DNA of 64,000 nt from Lepus europaeus (GCF_033115175.1 NC_084835.1:90331948-90395947); one strand, 5' to 3'. Positions 45,640 through 57,795 are shown, counted from the stretch's first letter. Program-made: numbers and translations. The notes: generated by a model not told the origin, from the letters alone.

Positions 45640-46165
45640 CTTTGAATTCATTCTACCACCTTCCTGCAAAGTGGCCTTGAGCAAGTCACTGTACTTTAAT
45701 TTGAGCCTTAGTTTCTTACTTTTAAAAATGAGATAAAAATAACAACCTTGGGCCGGCGCCGTGGCTTAACAGGCTAATCCTCCGCCTTGCGGCACCAGCA
45801 CACCGGGTTCTAGTCCCAGTTGGGGCACTGGATTCTATCCCAGTTGCCCCTCTTCCAGGCCAGCTCTCTGCTATGGCCCGGGAAGGCAGTGGAGGATGGC
45901 CCAAGTGCTTGGGCCCTGCACCCACATGGGAGACCAGGAGAAGCACCTGGCTCCTGGCTTTGGATCAGCGCGATGTGCCGGCCGCAGCGGCCATTGGAGG
46001 GTGAACCAACGGCAAAAAGGAAAACCTTTCTCTGTCTCTCTCTCTCACTATCCACTCTGCCTGTCAAAAAAAAAAAAAAAAAGAAAGAAAAAAAACAACA
46101 ACCTTGGACTATTATAAAAATGTGAGATAATGAATAAAAAGATCCCAAATGTCAAGGGTACAATC
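45640..46165 (+). mobile_element. MIR SINE interrupted by a young CSINE
   Basis: The left part (45640-45750) has 'ggccttgagcaagtcactgt', 'gagccttagtttcttac' and 'aaaatgagataaaaataaca', in MIR core order. The right part (46107-46165) continues with 'atgtgagataatgaataaaa', as MIR's 'gtgaggattaaatgagataa'. The CSINE at 45751 accounts for the gap. Confidence 0.75.
45741..46106 (+). mobile_element. Young CSINE with target duplication inside MIR
   Basis: Element from 45751 (GGCCGGCGCCGTGGCTTAAC) to an A-rich tail ending near 46095. AACAACCTTG flanks it at 45741-45750 and 46097-46106. It has intact A-box-like and B-box-like words in the head and the young 3' end 'ctctgcctgtcaaaaaaaaa'. Confidence 0.95.
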
Positions 46166-47169
46166 AATTATTGACTATGAGGAAGATAATGGTAATTATC
46201 ACCATGACTGATAACAGAAAACTGCTAAGACAGTTAATATGTTGGAAAATTGGTTAACTGCTTGGAAGCATTCTTATATTCAGCATTATAATTGTCCAGC
46301 AGGAAATAGATACCCATTGGAAGATGTGAATAAGATTTATAAAGCTATTGAAAATTATAAACCTTGGAAGAAAATTTGAAAAATCCAGTTGGCTACTACA
46401 CATTTCTAATATTTGGACACCTGGGAGCTACCACAAGATTTTTTTGTATGGATATTTTCATATTTAAAAGATGGGACAGAGATTTTAATCACTAAACACT
46501 CAAATGATCATGACAGGCATGTTGGGCAACAAACAAAACTTTCAGCCTGTTCCTCATTTTTATATCTCATGGAATTGACTGGAAAGCCAAGAACCACATC
46601 TCCTAGCTTTCTCTTTGATGGAGAAAGGCTGTGTGATCCAATTCTTGCCCTCTTCCTTTCTCTTTTCTTTCTATCTTGATAGTTAATATAAAAGTTAGAG
46701 CCATTTTGAGGCAATAAAAAAAAAAAAAAACAGAGAATTCAACGCTGACATTACTAAACCTCTGAACCAGTGCCTATACTTGCTTACCTCTGGATATTTT
46801 GTCATACAAGAGAAATTCAACCCTGTTTTTATAATAAGCTTCTGTAATCAAGCTTTCTATTACTTGCAGCTGAATACAATCCTCACTGAGAAGAACTGAT
46901 TAACTCTAAAAAATTCACAACAATTTAGATTCTGAGTAGCCATCAACCATGGATCTCAAATCAATAGAGCTGAACACATAATGGCAATCTACAAATCCAA
47001 AAATGAACCCTTTTCTACAACTAAAGCAGAAATGAATTGAAACCTCTTTGTGAAACGCAAAGTAAATAGTAGTAAGAAAGAAAATGCAGGGTCTATGGCT
47101 TTGAATCCATTTCCCAAATGCCAAACTTTTATCCTGATGTCTAAGGCTTTCCTCATCTATATTTTGATA
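46166..47169. other. Unique DNA with AATAAA merged into an A15 run
   Basis: Near 46713-46730 'ggcaataaaa' passes into A15. This could be the end of an old retrocopied RNA or LTR, but I recognise no parent. No coding exon is supported. Confidence 0.45.
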
Positions 47170-47390
47170 TAATCAGTTTTCTATTTGTCACCTGTACACA
47201 CCATGATTTTTCATGTCTTTGAGCTCATCCTTGACTTTCTCATCAGGAGCAATGTCCAACAAATCCTATCTCTCCATCTATTTAAAGTGTCCCCATCCCT
47301 CTCATATTCCACCTCCTCCCTGAAGATGTTCCTGATTTCTCAAGTACCTGATGCAATAAACCTAGAGTTTTTAAGCTACTTAAGTTAAAA
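47170..47390 (+). mobile_element. Probable L2 LINE remnant
   Basis: 'tccacctcctccctgaagat' followed by 'gttcctgatttctcaagt' resembles L2's 'tgtcacctcctccgtgaagcc...ttccctgac', within a pyrimidine-rich segment typical of L2 3' regions. Confidence 0.45.
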
Positions 47391-47417
47391 ATACATTGAT
47401 GCTCATATGTGCATTTA

Positions 47418-47439
47418 CAAACACACACACACACACACA
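47418..47439. repeat. (CA)n microsatellite
   Basis: About ten uninterrupted CA units. Confidence 0.85.
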
Positions 47440-47813
47440 TTCCCCTTTTTCTAGGCCTGGGTTTGCTTTCCTCAAACCATAACTGCAAAGGCAGGGCAAA
47501 TCATATAATCAGTTGCTTTACTTTTACTGTGCCAGGCTTATGGTTGGATCTGCACTCAGTGTCAAAGTGAAGATCTTGCAAAGGACTCTCAGATAAATGA
47601 TGATGTAATTTTTATGGTATCTTCAGGAGACACTGCCCCTACTTTATTTAATACCTATATTCACAATATTAGAAATCCTGCAGGAACATCTAAGAATTTG
47701 ACGTCCAGAAATCAATTCCAAGAATTGAAGGCAAAAGTACCTAGCAACTTTCACCAGCATGTACCCTAGAAGAACCTAGTTGACTGAGACACCAGAAGTA
47801 GTTTTGTCTGATC

Positions 47814-47860
47814 ACGTATTATCTGTAACATATTATCTGTATTGTCTGTAACGTATTATC
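47814..47860. repeat. 14-bp minisatellite, about 3.3 units
   Basis: Units are ACGTATTATCTGTA, ACATATTATCTGTA, a shortened TTGTCTGTA and ACGTATTATC. Confidence 0.75.
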
Positions 47861-49265
47861 CAGGCTGATATCACTCTATACCCACATAAGGTCTCACAGT
47901 ACCAAGGAGCTTCAAAGATTTTAATGATGAAAGTTTTGCTTCTCATTCTTCTCTGCACCTCTTCTACCCATCCCCGTTCCCACCATCTTTTTTTTCTCTA
48001 CACCTCATTATAAATCATCTTTCCTATTTCATTCTCTATTTCTCCAAAACTTATGATTCTGTCTTACTTTTGCCTTTTTCTACAAAATTCTATTCACTGA
48101 TCATTACTTTGATTATAATTAGTTTTTTTTTTCACTCCATGTCTTTCATTTATTCAAGTTTCTCAAGTTTGACTTACAGCCTCCTTTCTCCCCATTAAGT
48201 GGGTTAAGGACAAAGTAAGGTTTTTTTAGGGAAAAAAAAAAAACAAGACTGCAGGAAGTTGTTGCCAATGAAGGCACCTAACCTCATGAAGTTCATGTTA
48301 TTGACTGGCCCAATGCATAACCATTGATGTGAAAATCAATTCACTGATGGTCCTTTGACATCATAAATTTCAGAAAAGTGATAGAAAATCTGATTAATTC
48401 ATTACATGAGACATGCAATAAAAATAGAAGAGAGAAAGAAAGTTAAGAAAGGTAGAAAAGTTGCAGAGATGAAGAATAAGTACTTCCTATCTCAAAAATA
48501 GTTTCAGCAAGATATCAGATTCAGTAGTGAATTTTAACCTCCTTTTCTAACCTGCCCTACCATATCTTTCTGTTAGCTAGGGATTTATTTCAAGGCCTTA
48601 CCAATCATATGCTAAAGCTGGTACATCACTAAAACATCTTCTGGGAGGACAGGGAGAAATCCAATCTAGGATTGAAAGCTGAAACTGTCATAGATAAAAA
48701 ATACTCTCTGAAGACTCCTATTGAGTCAGATAGTTGGAAGAATTACTGCCACATTGTGTGGGTTTCATGTAAGTTACTGGCAAGTACTTAGCCCAGTGCT
48801 TTAGATGTCCTTAAGTGGGAACCCAAGAAGAGTTCAGGCTGAAACTCCATCCATAACCACTCCCAATAAAGGTAGGCTATTAACAAGAGACCCCCTGAAA
48901 GGAATTGGCTACATGGTTTCTACTGGAGAAGACAGGAGTTGTAAATAATCAGACCTATTTACCCTGAATTGTGCATTACCTAAATTCCCAACTCTGTTGA
49001 GATATGGTCCTGCCAAAGAAAAAATACCTTTTGAGAAGAAACCATTCAATGCACCACCATGAAAAGGCATGTATTGAATGCACAAAACTATGGTCATCGA
49101 TAAGCTGTTATAAAAGTCCATGGTTCAATACACATTTATTTGCACAATTATGTCCTGCCTACAACAAACTCCCAGTTTTTAGTCATTAGAATCACCTATA
49201 CCATCTAACATTCCCAATTCCACCAGTAACCTCTTTAAATTCTCAGCATTATGATTTTAACTTCA

Positions 49266-49315
49266 CATACACACACAGGTGTGAATACACATACCCACAC
49301 ACACATATCTCACAG
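49266..49315. repeat. Interrupted (CA)n tract
   Basis: CA runs separated by 'ggtgtgaata' and 'tacc'. Confidence 0.75.
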
Positions 49316-51124
49316 ACATTCAGACATGCTTCTTGTTAAATGCCCTGTTTCAAATTATTCAGGCCTAACTATTGCCTAGGATCATGGCTAACTCATTTGT
49401 ATCCTTAATTTATGTATAATGGCTTTACCTTTAATCGGTGAAGTCATAATTTTATAAATTTAACAAGAGACTAAATGGATCTTTACTTACTGGGATAGCT
49501 GAGTGCTAAGAAAGATTGCTCACTCGAGGACATAGCCTCTGGACCAAACTACCCAATATGCAATTACAAAGTCCTTCCTTTGAGGATTCTATTACAAAAG
49601 GGACATTCACTTACTGAGAATGAAGACTTTCATCAGAATGTGTTCTTTTATAGACAGGATTATGGGTTCTATTCAAACTAAGAAAAGCAGAGTGGCTTAC
49701 CTCCTCAGGTAAAAGGTGGTTTAACCAATTATTAGGAAAAAACAACTGTTTGGAATCTTGGAAAGAGCTTTCTTTTGTATCTTCAAAACCTGCAGTGATA
49801 TGTATTAGGCTATATTTAAGTCTTTAAACTGACAGTTCCAACTTGAAACTTTAGTATTCTTAGTATAATGTCCTATACCCCCAAGACGTTAAATATAAAA
49901 GGACCTTTATGTACTTTCAACTGTAAGGTCTCTCTTAACATGTCTATATACCCTACCTTCCTCTCTCTTTTTACTAACCTACAAGTGCCACAACCTTTCC
50001 TTTTCCTTCACAAAAGGATATCAAACAAATTGCACTTCTTGATATATGTCGATCCCTTTGCTCAGAAAAAACGACATGACTATTTTATTAGAAGGAAGGT
50101 CTCAAGAGCTCCTGAACCTCACAGACAGTCTCATAAATTACCAAGAGCCACACCGCTAGAACAACAATAAACTTGAAATAAGTTAAGTGATTTTGTTCTT
50201 GGCTTTCTCCCTAACCCCCTCTCTGGAAAGTCCTGTAATCATGCAGCTCCATAGATATGTAAACCCTGATACCTGGGTATCTGGAACCCAAAGTCAAGAA
50301 CATGATTACACCTGACATTGCTCTACAATCAAATTGGTTCCATCTTGGATAATTTCCCTAGAAGCAGTTGAAATTATCTAAGGGTTTATATGTGTCTATA
50401 AATATATTTCACTCCCTGAAATTACTCATATTTTTCACCTTACACTGATGTAATTGTTTCTAAAACTCTAATTTCTTCATTTTTGTGTATAATAATGTTT
50501 AGTGTTATTTGACCTAAACCTGCAGCTTTAAGGAATGACCTCTGCTATGAGTATTCTGTATTGATCTAGTAAGGATCGATCAAGAAGACAGCTGGAATCA
50601 GATCAGCAATGTTGCTGCCTGCTGGGTACAACTGCAACTCAGGCTTAAAGAGCAAGCAAAGGTTTTGAAGAAGAAAAGCTCACAGGGAATGCTGAGGATT
50701 TCTAGCTCCTCTCCTTGGTTCTACCTGGAGGATGAGCGAGGACTCTGCATTCAGACTTAAACTACAGACAAGGCACAAACCAACCTATTGTTCTACAAAA
50801 GACTTCTAAATTACAGTCTGGTTCTCAAATACGTAACTCTCTCCCTTGTATTCATCTCCAATTACAACACTGTAACATATAGAATTCATTAAATAAAAAT
50901 GGGGTGAGAAATTTGATTTGGCAGCAAATAAATGAACCACACCAAAAGACATATGCTAACTTCTCAGACGGGTCTTTGGACTTTCCCAGAGTTTCAACAA
51001 CCACAAGGGAAATTTTCTGTGGAGGAACATCCTCCTTTCCCTGTAGGCCCTAAAGAGAGTAATTTAGGAAGTTGGTGTGTATTGAAAATAAGCCACACAA
51101 AGGGGAAAATTGACCAAAAACAAT

Positions 51125-51300
51125 GTTGAAAAGAATCAGGCCTGAGTTTGAACACCACATCTACCTTAGTGATCCCAGGCAAGCTGATCACACTCTGCCT
51201 AGGTTTCTGATTCCTCTTCTGAAAAACTGGAGAGAACAAGACCCCTGGATGCATTGGTGTGAAAATCAAATGGATAATACACGAAAAGTGCCTCCTTGCC
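51125..51300 (+). mobile_element. MIR SINE remnant
   Basis: 'caggcctgagtttgaacacc', 'gatcccaggcaagctgatca', 'aggtttctgattcctcttct' and 'gtgtgaaaatcaaatggata' follow the MIR order from 'gcctgggttcgaatcc' to 'gtgaggattaaatgagata'. Confidence 0.65.
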
Positions 51301-51509
51301 CTATACACCTTCATGTCTTCATACTTTTGTTTCCTCCACCTCTTTCTTTAGAAGTAGTAACTCAAGCCAAGTTAAATACTAATAGGCAGAATTTATTCTT
51401 CAGTCTGTATACTATGTAAAAGGTAGGGTATTAGACCAAACTTGTGTGGAATATTAAAAATTTTCTTAGCAAATGAAATGAGGTTTCCACAGGATGTTTT
51501 CCCATTCAT
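51301..51509. other. Unique spacer
   Basis: Nothing recognised. Confidence 0.4.
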
Positions 51510-51620
51510 CATTTTTACAATTTATTCATCCAACATTTATTGAGTAGTTGCTATATCTCCTATACATAACTAAAGATTAAAAAGATAAGACACATAAATT
51601 CTTGTTCATCAGACATATAC
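51510..51620 (+). mobile_element. Possible ancient mammalian repeat fragment
   Basis: 'attcatccaacatttattga' then 'gtagttgctatatctcctat' resembles 'attcatccaacatttattgagcacctactatgtgccag', the motif also suspected at 3715 and 63668. Confidence 0.4.
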
Positions 51621-53929
51621 CTTCTTATTTCACATTTGCTAACATACCTCAAAGACCAGTTTGTATCACAAGGGCTAGCAAGGAAAAAAGGTGAGAAAAA
51701 ATGCATATGTCTTGCTGTATTCCCAGTCTCAAGCACAATAAACTTTGTGAAGTATTTATGCCAAACTTTACCAAAATTAACCTCATACATAGGCTTGACC
51801 TCACAGAAAGAGATATAGAATTCTAACCTATGTGAAACTGACAAATCCATTACTTTGCTCCTAATGTGAGGTCCAGTAATCCTGAACTTTGGAAAAGTGT
51901 ATGATTATATCTGTTTTCTAGTTAAGAAAATAGACAAAGGAAAACGGAGGCAGTTGGGAACATAATGAGGAGCAAATGCCAAATAACAGTCACAGAATTA
52001 AAGAAAGATATTCTTTCATCGATGTGACAATGGAATCATTTAGGTTTGCAATGCCTTTTTGTAAATGGAATAATTTGAAGATGAACTCTCAGGGCTGTGA
52101 GAGGTATGTGGTGACCTGCAGGAAGGCACAGATGGCTAGAACCAAACTAAACAAAGACCCAGCCCCATGCATCCACTTTTCTGAAAGACCACGATTGTCT
52201 CATACAAAGGCCAGTCAGACATGTCAGGGAAGCGAACAGGAAGCAGCTGGAGGAGCTGAGATTAATGAGGAGGCACAAAATGAGAAAGAGCAACAACTGG
52301 AAACCCTTGTGGTGACATCAGGAACAGAGCCAGAGAAGACAACCTTGTTATCACATCTGCTCTGTCATTATAATTAAATGGTAATGCACATCTCTTGTTG
52401 GGTTACCAGGGTGGAATTCCAAGTGGGGGAGCTCCTCACCACTCACCCAGGCCTCCAACCGCTGCCCTTCTCATTGAAGCTGAGGAATCGTTCTGGGCGC
52501 TAATAGGCTGGGTGTCTGGAGCAAGTGTTAATTTTGGATTACATCTGAGTGAAAATAAGATGAAGGCCTGGGGAATGCTTTGCCTTCACTCAGATGTTTC
52601 ATTTCCATTTACTAGCACTGCAGAATACCCAGGGAGATGTTTTCACTCCAATTTGGAAGATTTCATAAGCCTCCAAACTTTTAGGTATTGATCCAAGCTC
52701 TTGAGCTTTGGAAGCATGCACGCAGGCTCTGTGAGGGAGAGGGTAGATGCGGTGAGTCCCATCTGAGGAAAGCTGCCTGTTCTCAGATGGGCATTTCTCT
52801 CTGCTCATGCCAAGATTGGCCCTGGCCGACCCAGAGGCCCATTAGAGGCACTCAGAACCATTAGCTCAGACTAGCTCTGTGCTGAGTAAATACTCTCGTG
52901 TCCTAGTAGAAACTAGGGCAGCTGCCTGAGGTTTTGTTTTTTGTTTTTTTTTTTTTTTCATTTCTTTCTTTCTTTTAAAATCAGCAAAGTTTTCAACACC
53001 AAATGGCTCAAATGTGCCTCCTTATAACAAGGATACTATTTTATGATTCTGCTAGTGGAGTTCAACGTTAATTTGCGTTTTGCTAAACTCTCAGGGCTTT
53101 TTTTATTATTTGTTTAGAATATCTCTGATTTTTATTTGATTTTGGACAGGGTTGTTTGCAGAGAGGATGCCAATAATCAGATTTCCACTATCAGAAGTTA
53201 AGCAATCTATACCTGCAGGAAAAGACCACTGTCTATCATCTTTGAAATCTGTGAGCTAAACAGCATTTGTTTGTGAAGCCTCCCAAAGGAGGTTTTGAAA
53301 AACAAAGCACTTCACTCAATGAGAGCTGGGAGGGGATGGAGTGAGGCTGTGCTCATGCATTATTCAGCTCAGATCCAACCAGCGCATATCTGGTTATCAT
53401 AATGTCCCAGTACCTGAGCATTACATGGCTATATCCTCTGGCCAAGAAACAGATACAACTGAGCCTAAAAGGGATTTAATTAAGACAAAAAAAAAAGATT
53501 TGCCTTTTCTTTAACAATAAGAAATAATAGCTTAGTGAAGTGGAAAACAGAGAATCTTTTGGAGAAATTTTTCCTTTCATGAAATATTATTCTAACACTG
53601 TGGTGAGTCTTTCATTGTTCAGAACAATAGAACATCAAGTTGCACCATCAAGGTATTCCTTACATGTTTAGTTTCTAGATGGAACTTATAGCTGCTGTAC
53701 TAGAAGAAATAAGATAAAATCAAGACCAGCTAGACAAGAGTTAGGAACATATTGAATGCTCAATAAATGCTGATTATATTGAACTCTGGGTTGTGCCAAT
53801 TGAGTTTCTTCTCAACCTTTCTATACTTCTTATTCCCTTCAGAAATTCAGAAATGACGTAGGACAAGATTACTATTACAAGTGATGTGAACAATTACATT
53901 ACTGACAGAGCCAGTTCTAGATGCTCACT
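51621..53929. other. Mostly unique DNA, candidate regulatory blocks
   Basis: A T-rich run lies at 52931-52976. The parts 52380-52900 and 52980-53440 are repeat-free and not low-complexity. A 133-codon ATG frame at 51976-52377 has a weak start context (C at -3, C at +4) and no domains. An L2-like tail 'atgctcaataaatgctgatt' occurs near 53757. Confidence 0.45.
52931..52976. repeat. T-rich run
   Basis: Interrupted poly(T) ending in TTTC units; not attached to a CSINE body, so it is not a reversed SINE tail. Confidence 0.75.
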
Positions 53930-54258
53930 AAGCCCATTTCCTCTTTCTGGACACAATGGTAAACTGCATTTCCAAGCCACCTTATGTTTCCATGGATCCA
54001 GAGGAGTGTAGATAGACCTGATCACCCTTCCAGAAGCAATTAAGAGCAAGGAGGCCTTCTCTCTTCCTCAGTGGTGAGCTTTGAGATCCTGTGTTGAAGA
54101 TGGCAGTGACCAAAGATAGAAGTATCCTATGTTCCTGATTGACCAATGGAACAAAACTTTACCTCCTCTTGTCAATCATAAGGGATAAACCGTTAAAGTG
54201 TAAGCCACTGAGAACTGGTTACAGGGGGCTTTGTTACAATAGCTAGCATGAATTATTT
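53930..54258 (+). mobile_element. Probable MaLR-type LTR remnant
   Basis: 'aaactgcatttccaagccac', 'cctgtgttgaagatggcagt', 'gtaagccactgagaactggt' and 'ttgttacaatagctagcatg' follow the order of an old mammalian LTR ('actgcatttcccagcc...tgttgaagatggcagagcc...aagccactgagatttgg...ttacagcagctagc'). Confidence 0.5.
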
Positions 54259-54363
54259 TTAACATGGAAATTGATTCTTTGAAATATAATCTTTTTAATA
54301 ACAAAAATAAAAAAATATATCGCATTGGCTTGGTTGTCAGAAGGCAGGTAATAATAATGAAAT
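54259..54363. other. AT-rich spacer
   Basis: Nothing recognised. Confidence 0.4.
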
Positions 54364-54710
54364 GGGCTGGTGCTGTGGCTGAGCAGGTAAAGATGCTGCC
54401 TTCAGTGCTGGCATCCCATATGCACACTGGTTCAAGTCCCCACTGCTCCACTTCTGATCCAGCTCTCTGTTATGGCCTGGGAAAGCAGTAAAAGATGGCC
54501 CAAGTCATTGGGCCCCTGCACCCGCGTGGGAGACCCAGAAGAAGCTCCTGGCTTTGGACTGGCGCAGCTTCAACGGTTGCGGCCAATTGGGGAGTGAACC
54601 AGAAGATGGAAGACCTCTCTCTCTCTCTCTCTCTCTTTCTCTTTTTCTGTCTCTCCTTCTCTCTGCATAACTTTGACTTTCAAGTAAATAAATATTTTTA
54701 AAAAATAAAA
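54364..54710 (+). mobile_element. CSINE, full length
   Basis: GGGCTGGTGCTGTGGCTGAG starts the element. It shows 'ggttcaagtccccactgctc', 'gcccctgcacccgcgtggga' and 'gactggcgcagcttcaacgg', a CT stretch at 54616-54662 and the tail 'ctttcaagtaaataaat'. Confidence 0.92.
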
Positions 54711-55044
54711 CTGAATCTAGAGGCAGAAAAAGATCATAATTTATACAGATTTCATAACTGCTGAGCCTCTGGCTCTAGGGGAAGTGGTTGGAAGGAGAAT
54801 ATTGTATTAGTATGTTTTTGCAGTTATGGCTAAATTTGACTAAGTATAATAGAATGATGAGTTCAAGATAAAGTTGACCACCTTAGAAATTAAATAGAAT
54901 AGAGAGAGTCAAGAAATATAGGACCTTGAATTGTTAAAATACTGACAGTTTTAGACCCCAAGAGGTAGGGGTATAAAACAAGTAAGCAAGAGTCCCACTA
55001 AGATCTAGCTTTTTGCAAAAGATCAGATTAAAGACAAAAAGAAA
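54711..55044. other. Unique spacer
   Basis: Nothing recognised between the CSINE and an L1 remnant. Confidence 0.45.
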
Positions 55045-55400
55045 GCCTACTATATGCAACAATGTGGATGAATCTAGAAGACAACATGATAGAGAAACAA
55101 ATAAGACCCAGAAGGATAATTACTGCATGGTTCCATTTTTATTAAGTATATCAAAAAAATCAAACTCACAAAAGCAAAGAATAGAATTGTGATTGTCAAG
55201 AGTTGAAGGAAGAGGAACAAATTGGGAATTACTGATCCTTGTTTATAAAATTTCAGTCATGCACAATAAATAAATTCTACAGATCTTCTATATTGGACAT
55301 ATAGACAAAATTGCATTGCACAATTAAAAATCTATTAAGAGGGTGGATCTCATAGTAAGTATTCTTACCACAGTAAAATTTAAAATAAGTAAATAAACAG
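55045..55400 (+). mobile_element. Old L1 (L1M) ORF2 end and 3' UTR
   Basis: 'atgcaacaatgtggatgaat' and 'ctagaagacaacatgataga' match the end of L1 ORF2. Then 'actgcatggttccatttt', 'gaatagaattgtgattgtca' and 'taaattctacagatcttcta' follow the older L1 3' UTR. No frame survives. Confidence 0.7.
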
Positions 55401-55599
55401 AACTAAATAGCCTCACAGTAGCTGCCATTAAGCTAGAAGAAGGACACATGACATGATTGAAAGAAGGCAAAATAATAAAGCAGATTTGAACTATATCTGG
55501 GAAAGTGCTTTGAGTGACACAGGTATGTGGAAATCATTTTAAACACATAGATCAAAAGCTCATTAGATTTTCAAAGAAATTGTGTTTTGATACACAAAT
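55401..55599. other. Unique spacer
   Basis: Nothing recognised. Confidence 0.4.
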
Positions 55600-55865
55600 C
55601 AATCAACCCCTTGACTAAAGAGTTAAGCTGCCACCTGTGACCCTGGCATCCCATATGAGTACTGGTTCTTGTCCTAATTGCTCTACTTCCTTTCTGACTC
55701 CCTGCTAATCGCCTAGGAAAAACAGTGGAGGATGGCTCAGGTATCTGGGTTCCCACACCCCACATGGGAGACCTGGATGAAGCTCCTGGCTCCCAGCTTC
55801 AGCCTGGCCCAGTGTTGGCTGTTGAATCCATCTGGTCAGCAAATAAGTGGATGGAAGATTCTCTG

Positions 55866-55896
<31 letters not shown>

Positions 55897-55975
55897 ATGT
55901 GTGTGTGTCTGCCTCTACCTTACTCTCTGTAGCTCTAATTTTCAAATAAATATATAAATCTTCTTTAAAAAGAAG
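55600..55975 (+). mobile_element. CSINE, head truncated, with CT/GT expansion
   Basis: It enters at 'ctaaagagttaagctgccac', lacking the GGGGC start, and continues through 'tggcatcccatatgagtact', 'ggctcaggtatctgggttcc' and 'cccacatgggagacctgg'. (CT)n then (GT)n span about 55862-55908. The tail is 'ttttcaaataaatatataaa'. Confidence 0.86.
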
Positions 55976-56855
55976 ATTTAAAATAACATTTCTGAACCCA
56001 GCCTTCTAAATGGGCTCTGAAATTTCCACAATGTTAACAAAAGTATACTTTCCAATGCCTGTCTCATGAATGAGGGCTTCCTTAAGTGGGTGGTGACAGG
56101 AAACATGAAGAGAAATATATAGAGGAAACTCTCCCAGGAGATAGAATCAGAATCTCACTAGGATGCTTCTCCACTGAGAGGGCAGGAAATGTGACAAGAC
56201 TAATTCTACAGAATTTCAGTTCACTATGGATTGGTGACACCTATGTGTTTTCTATCCCTTCTTTTTTCCAAATAGAAGTTTTAATTATCATAACTCAGTC
56301 CTTATTCCACCATGTGCATTGATAGGATGTGAGAAGTGCACTGGCATTGTTTATTTTTATGCATAGCCAAAGAAAAGCCATGTCAACATTTCAGCAGGCT
56401 TAACTGGGCAGCCAGGCTTAACTGGTTGTAGTGACTGTATAGGACTCCAAGTTGCCTCCTAAGAAAAGGCATTATGGAAACCAGGGCACATAGCCAAACA
56501 GTTTCCACAGCTGCTCCTTGAAGCAGCACTGGTTGACAAAAACGCCAAGAGACTGAGTAAATAGCAGATGTGTGGTTTCCATGTGGCCCCTTGTTTTAGG
56601 ACAATGCACAGAGATCTAGCAGAAAAATAAATCAAACATTGGAAATATCAGATTCTCCCATAGCATGACTAGAGGACAGGAAATAATTGCAGCTAACATG
56701 ATAGAAATTTGAACCCAGCATTTTCCCGCCAGTTTGGCATCTTGGTTAGTAACCATCATTCTGGTTCCAACTCTTGAAATTAATTAAATTAATGGTATTG
56801 AGTTCACAGAGATTTATTTCAAGAACACATGTCTCATTGAGAAGAGGTCAGTATT
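55976..56855. other. Unique DNA
   Basis: One 13-bp direct repeat (CAGGCTTAACTGG at 56395-56407 and 56413-56425) is the only structure noted. Confidence 0.5.
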
Positions 56856-57308
56856 ATGAGTTGAATCATTGCCTCCCAAAACATGTTCATGTTCTATTCC
56901 CTAGGACCTATAAATGTGTCTTTATCTGGAAATAGGGTCTTTGTAGATGCAATCAACCTAAAAACAAGCCATGCTGAATTAAGTGGGCCTTGCTACAATG
57001 ACTATTATTCTTAGAGAGGGAAATTTGGACACAAGCACACAGACACAGGGCACAAGACCATGTAGGGATGGACTTGGATATCAGAGGAATGCATCTACAA
57101 TCTTGGTAATGCCATGGATTAGCAACAACTATCAGAACCTAGAAGAGGCAAAAAAGCTTTGTTCCATAGAGGCTTCAAAGGGTGCTTAGCACTGCCAACA
57201 ACTTAATTTCTGACATCTGAACTAGAGAGCTGTGACAGAATACATTTCTGCTGTGTAAGCCATCCCACTGTAGTACTTTGTTCTGACATCTCTAGAAAAC
57301 TAATATAT
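56856..57308 (+). mobile_element. MaLR-type (MLT1-like) LTR
   Basis: 'gagttgaatcattgcctccc', 'tctttgtagatgcaatcaac', 'cacaagaccatgtagggatg' and the end 'ctctagaaaactaatata' match the LTR family at 26336 in order and orientation. No internal viral genes adjoin it. Confidence 0.68.
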
Positions 57309-57439
57309 TCAATGAGCAGATTTGTCTTTGATAGATCACCCCTACCTCATAGGAGAAATTACTTATTAGTGTAGGTGAAAGAGTGAGAGAGATGGGAAGA
57401 CTGGTTATGAGAGTCAGTCTCTGTTGGAGACAATAGTAT

Positions 57440-57795
57440 ATTTCTCTTTTCTCCTAGGCACATAGCTGGACTACATTACCAATCACCCAGTGTGACTATG
57501 TGATTGACTTTTGCTCATGTGAGGAACATGGGAAAAAGTATTGCTGCCACTTCTAGGCTTGGTAGATCAAAGGTGCTGTGATCCTCTGTGCTCTCGCCTG
57601 TCTTCAGCCTTGAGTAAGGTTACAGCTCACTACATGACCCAGGGAGCAACACAGTAATCATTCCTGGTTCCTGGAATGATTCTGAGCATCAGAGTCCCAC
57701 TAATCACATAGAGCTGAGACATGAGAAAGAAGTAACTTTTACTGAGCTGGCTTATACTGCTAGAACCAGTTGTTAACATCTTCACAACTCTACCT
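57440..57795 (+). mobile_element. Probable MaLR-type LTR remnant
   Basis: 'agctggactacattaccaat', 'tgtgactatgtgattgactt' and 'tgctgccacttctaggcttg' follow the same LTR pattern suspected at 53930 ('agctggactacatttcccagc...ccatgtgactgagttctggcc...gtgccacttccaggcctgg'). Confidence 0.5.

Larger units (their letters stand above)
47391..51120. other. Unique DNA, 3.7 kb, with small repeats
   Basis: Named items are a (CA)n run at 47418-47439, a 14-bp minisatellite at 47814-47860, an A-run near 48230-48242 and an interrupted CA tract at 49266-49315. No gene or RNA is recognised; frames of 60-100 codons carry no domains. Confidence 0.5.

Noticed and set aside
47814..47860. CRISPR-like repeat-spacer pattern
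   Set aside because: The units are contiguous, short and without spacers, in vertebrate DNA; it is a minisatellite.
51976..52377. 133-codon ATG frame in unique DNA
   Set aside because: Weak start context, no domain, no promoter or splice context; about ten frames of this length or longer are expected by chance in random sequence of this size.
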